Source: Leptospira borgpetersenii serovar Javanica
GTDB taxonomy: Bacteria > Spirochaetota > Leptospiria > Leptospirales > Leptospiraceae
Assembly: GCF_003046425.1 (NCBI RefSeq)
Contig: NZ_QAJG01000002.1
Location: forward strand, 207,501-220,000
Direction: 5' to 3'
DNA length: 12,500 bases
Positions within the stretch are counted from its first letter, which is position 1. Every line of letters begins with the position of its first letter. Under the pieces are notes generated by a model. The model saw nothing but the letters and a program-made list of their open reading frames with translations, made no database searches and had not been told where the DNA came from. The position numbers and the translations under genes were made by a program. This document shows positions 1 through 12,500 of the stretch, one piece after another.

Positions 1-2
1 AC

Positions 3-3292
<3,290 letters not shown>

Positions 3293-3293
3293 A

Positions 3294-4892
<1,599 letters not shown>

Positions 4893-4898
4893 GGGAAG

Positions 4899-4924
4899 AA
4901 ATATTTTAAATCATTAGAATATTT
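4899..4924. terminator. AT-rich hairpin between convergent genes, possible bidirectional terminator
   Basis: Perfect 7-bp arms (AAATATT at 4899-4905, AATATTT at 4918-4924) with a 12-base loop sit in the 37-bp gap between nadB and the convergent barrel gene. The stem has no G-C pairs and lacks a strong T-run, so it is a weak candidate chosen mainly for its place. Confidence 0.22.
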
Positions 4925-4929
4925 TACTT

Positions 4930-6585
<1,656 letters not shown>

Positions 6586-6660
6586 AAAATTTTTCTCATA
6601 TTCCGGGAAGCAGCTCTAAAAATTTGCCTCACGTCCCCATTTGTCAAAGTTATACCCTCT

Positions 6661-6703
6661 CCGTAAATTACGGGAAGAAGCTAATCGAAAAAACCATTTT
6701 CGA
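6661..6703. repeat. Two adjacent perfect inverted repeats, possible operator
   Basis: CCGTAA-A-TTACGG at 6661-6673 and TCGAAAA-AACCA-TTTTCGA at 6685-6703 lie side by side in the 233-bp gap upstream of the second barrel gene. Neither is followed by a T-run on either strand. They could bind a regulator or form weak RNA hairpins. A TTGACA hexamer on the minus strand (6647-6642) lies just downstream in that gene's direction, but no good -10 box stands 17 bases on. No function is shown. Confidence 0.3.
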
Positions 6704-6818
6704 CTATCTCATTTCCTATCTCCGAGCCGCATCACATGAGATACGAAATACCTTTCCCACAAAAGTGTGAAGAAGGAGAGCCTTTCACCTCCACGGCTTT
6801 ATATAAAACTCGGATTTC

Positions 6819-7502
<684 letters not shown>

Positions 7503-7504
7503 GA

Positions 7505-9327
<1,823 letters not shown>

Positions 9328-10008
9328 TCAGCGTAAAGAACGCGTATTTTTGAATCTTCTATGTTTGCGGATGAATTCTTTCGGGCTGAGATAACCTTGT
9401 ATGTCCTTGCCGTAACCTCCTCCTGTGGGAAGAAAGAAGTCGTCCCTCATTTCAAAATGGAGATGAGGTCCGTAACGGCGATTTGCGTCGCCGATCTTAC
9501 CGATCTTTTTTCCTTTTCGGATTTTATCTCCCTTCGAAACATTCATCTTAGAAAGATGCGCATAGAGAGAATTGATCCATTGCCCGTCCGAAAGCCTGTG
9601 TGTAAGAATGAGAACGTTTCCCCACCCCGGTCCCGCGTCACCGGCAAACTTTACGATTCCGTGCGAGACCGCATACACGGGATCTCCGTAGTCGTTTCTA
9701 CCGACCGCGTTCCAATCTTCTCCGAGATGAAAATTCTTTCCAAAGGGCTGAAGATCGTAATAACCTTTTGCGTTCGGTGCCCCGACGGGAAAATCGAATC
9801 CGTCGGAAATAAATTCGGGATGTTTGTGGAAGAATGTTTTCGCTTCTTCGAAGCCCAGTTCTTCCTGAAGAGAAACGTCCTGGGCTTGTAATTCAACCGA
9901 ACCGTTCCAATCGAAACGTTTCCAAATTTCCAGTGTGTTCTCGCAAAACACAAAGAGAAGAATACAGAAAAAAACAAAACGAATCGCCACGAAGGCCAAC
10001 GAAGTCAA
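9328..10008 (-). CDS. M23 family zinc metallopeptidase (LytM/peptidoglycan endopeptidase type)
   Basis: Predicted exported or membrane-anchored peptidoglycan hydrolase of 226 residues. An N-terminal hydrophobic stretch (about 5-22, ending LFVFC) is a signal or anchor. The M23 domain covers about 75-215: zinc ligands His94 and Asp98 in HLGED, His151 in LYAHL, and the HLH motif with His182 and His184 in GPHLHFEMR. All are present, so the protein should be catalytically competent. Degenerate M23 proteins that only activate amidases usually lose these residues. The frame contains no ATG near its start. The longest option is TTG at 10008, with GTG at about 9990 as an alternative, and neither has a clear Shine-Dalgarno site, so the N-terminus is uncertain by several residues. 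The gene stands alone, facing away from the decayed segment to its right. Confidence 0.88.
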   Translation of the reverse strand: MTSLAFVAIRFVFFCILLFVFCENTLEIWKRFDWNGSVELQAQDVSLQEELGFEEAKTFFHKHPEFISDGFDFPVGAPNAKGYYDLQPFGKNFHLGEDWNAVGRNDYGDPVYAVSHGIVKFAGDAGPGWGNVLILTHRLSDGQWINSLYAHLSKMNVSKGDKIRKGKKIGKIGDANRRYGPHLHFEMRDDFFLPTGGGYGKDIQGYLSPKEFIRKHRRFKNTRSLR

Positions 10009-10133
10009 AAAGCCGAAAGAAGCAATCGAAATTTATCAGAGAATTTCAAAAGTATTTAGATAAAGATTTTCCTTTTTAAAAAATTTAACTTACACTCCAG
10101 CATAAAAATAAAAAACCCATTCCGACGAGGAAA

Positions 10134-10138
10134 AAGGA
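10134..10138 (+). promoter_or_regulatory. Ribosome-binding site of the lemA-like stub
   Basis: AAGGA lies 4 bases before the TTG at 10143, with a GAGG a little further upstream (10127-10130). It supports TTG as the original start of the broken gene. Confidence 0.5.
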
Positions 10139-10142
10139 TTTT

Positions 10143-11060
<918 letters not shown>

Positions 11061-11119
11061 AAAACAGTTTATAATTATCGAATATTCAAATTACAAAAAA
11101 TACACTTCCTACAAAAGTT

Positions 11120-12500
<1,381 letters not shown>

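Noticed and set aside
9361..9891. A 176-codon plus-strand frame opposite the M23 gene
   Set aside because: The opposite strand encodes M23 motifs with all metal and catalytic residues, so this is a shadow frame.

Overview
The window looks like chromosomal DNA of a Leptospira species. The grounds are moderately AT-rich coding DNA, several non-ATG (TTG/GTG) starts supported by Shine-Dalgarno motifs, many short lipoprotein signals with a loose lipobox, a DUF1566-type lipoprotein, and barrel-only Omp85-like outer-membrane proteins. The degraded block near 10.1-11.1 kb suggests a lineage that is losing genes. The genus call is inference from family recognition and was not confirmed by a search.

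Layout. (1) 1-524, +: 3' part of pdxJ (vitamin B6 synthesis), cut by the window edge, overlapping tail-to-tail with (2) 496-1527, -: a membrane-anchored TPR-like protein of unknown role. Its best-supported start overlaps the divergent start of (3) 1475-3292, +: an S41 C-terminal processing protease (CtpA/Tsp family). One base later comes (4) 3294-4892, +: nadB (L-aspartate oxidase, NAD synthesis). (5) 4930-9045, -: a three-gene surface block, in transcription order a barrel-only Omp85/D15 protein, a DUF1566 lipoprotein, then after a 233-bp gap a second, clearly paralogous barrel protein. (6) 9328-10008, -: an M23 zinc metallopeptidase with all motif residues present. (7) About 10143-11060: a gene graveyard holding the 5' stub of a lemA-like lipoprotein gene (+) and a multiply frameshifted lipoprotein-like pseudogene (-). 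(8) 11120-12500, -: a two-gene biotin-dependent acyl-CoA carboxylase alpha component, split into a biotin carboxylase (cut by the window edge) and a separate biotin-carrier protein joined by a GTGA stop/start overlap.

How the genes relate. CtpA, the two barrels, the DUF1566 lipoprotein and the M23 enzyme all belong to the cell envelope. PdxJ, NadB and the carboxylase are cofactor and central metabolism. No tRNA, rRNA, CRISPR array, transposase or phage gene was recognised. The most unusual parts are the paired POTRA-less barrels with the lipoprotein between them, the decayed segment, and the split carboxylase. I found no convincing case for a wholly new defence or mobile system.
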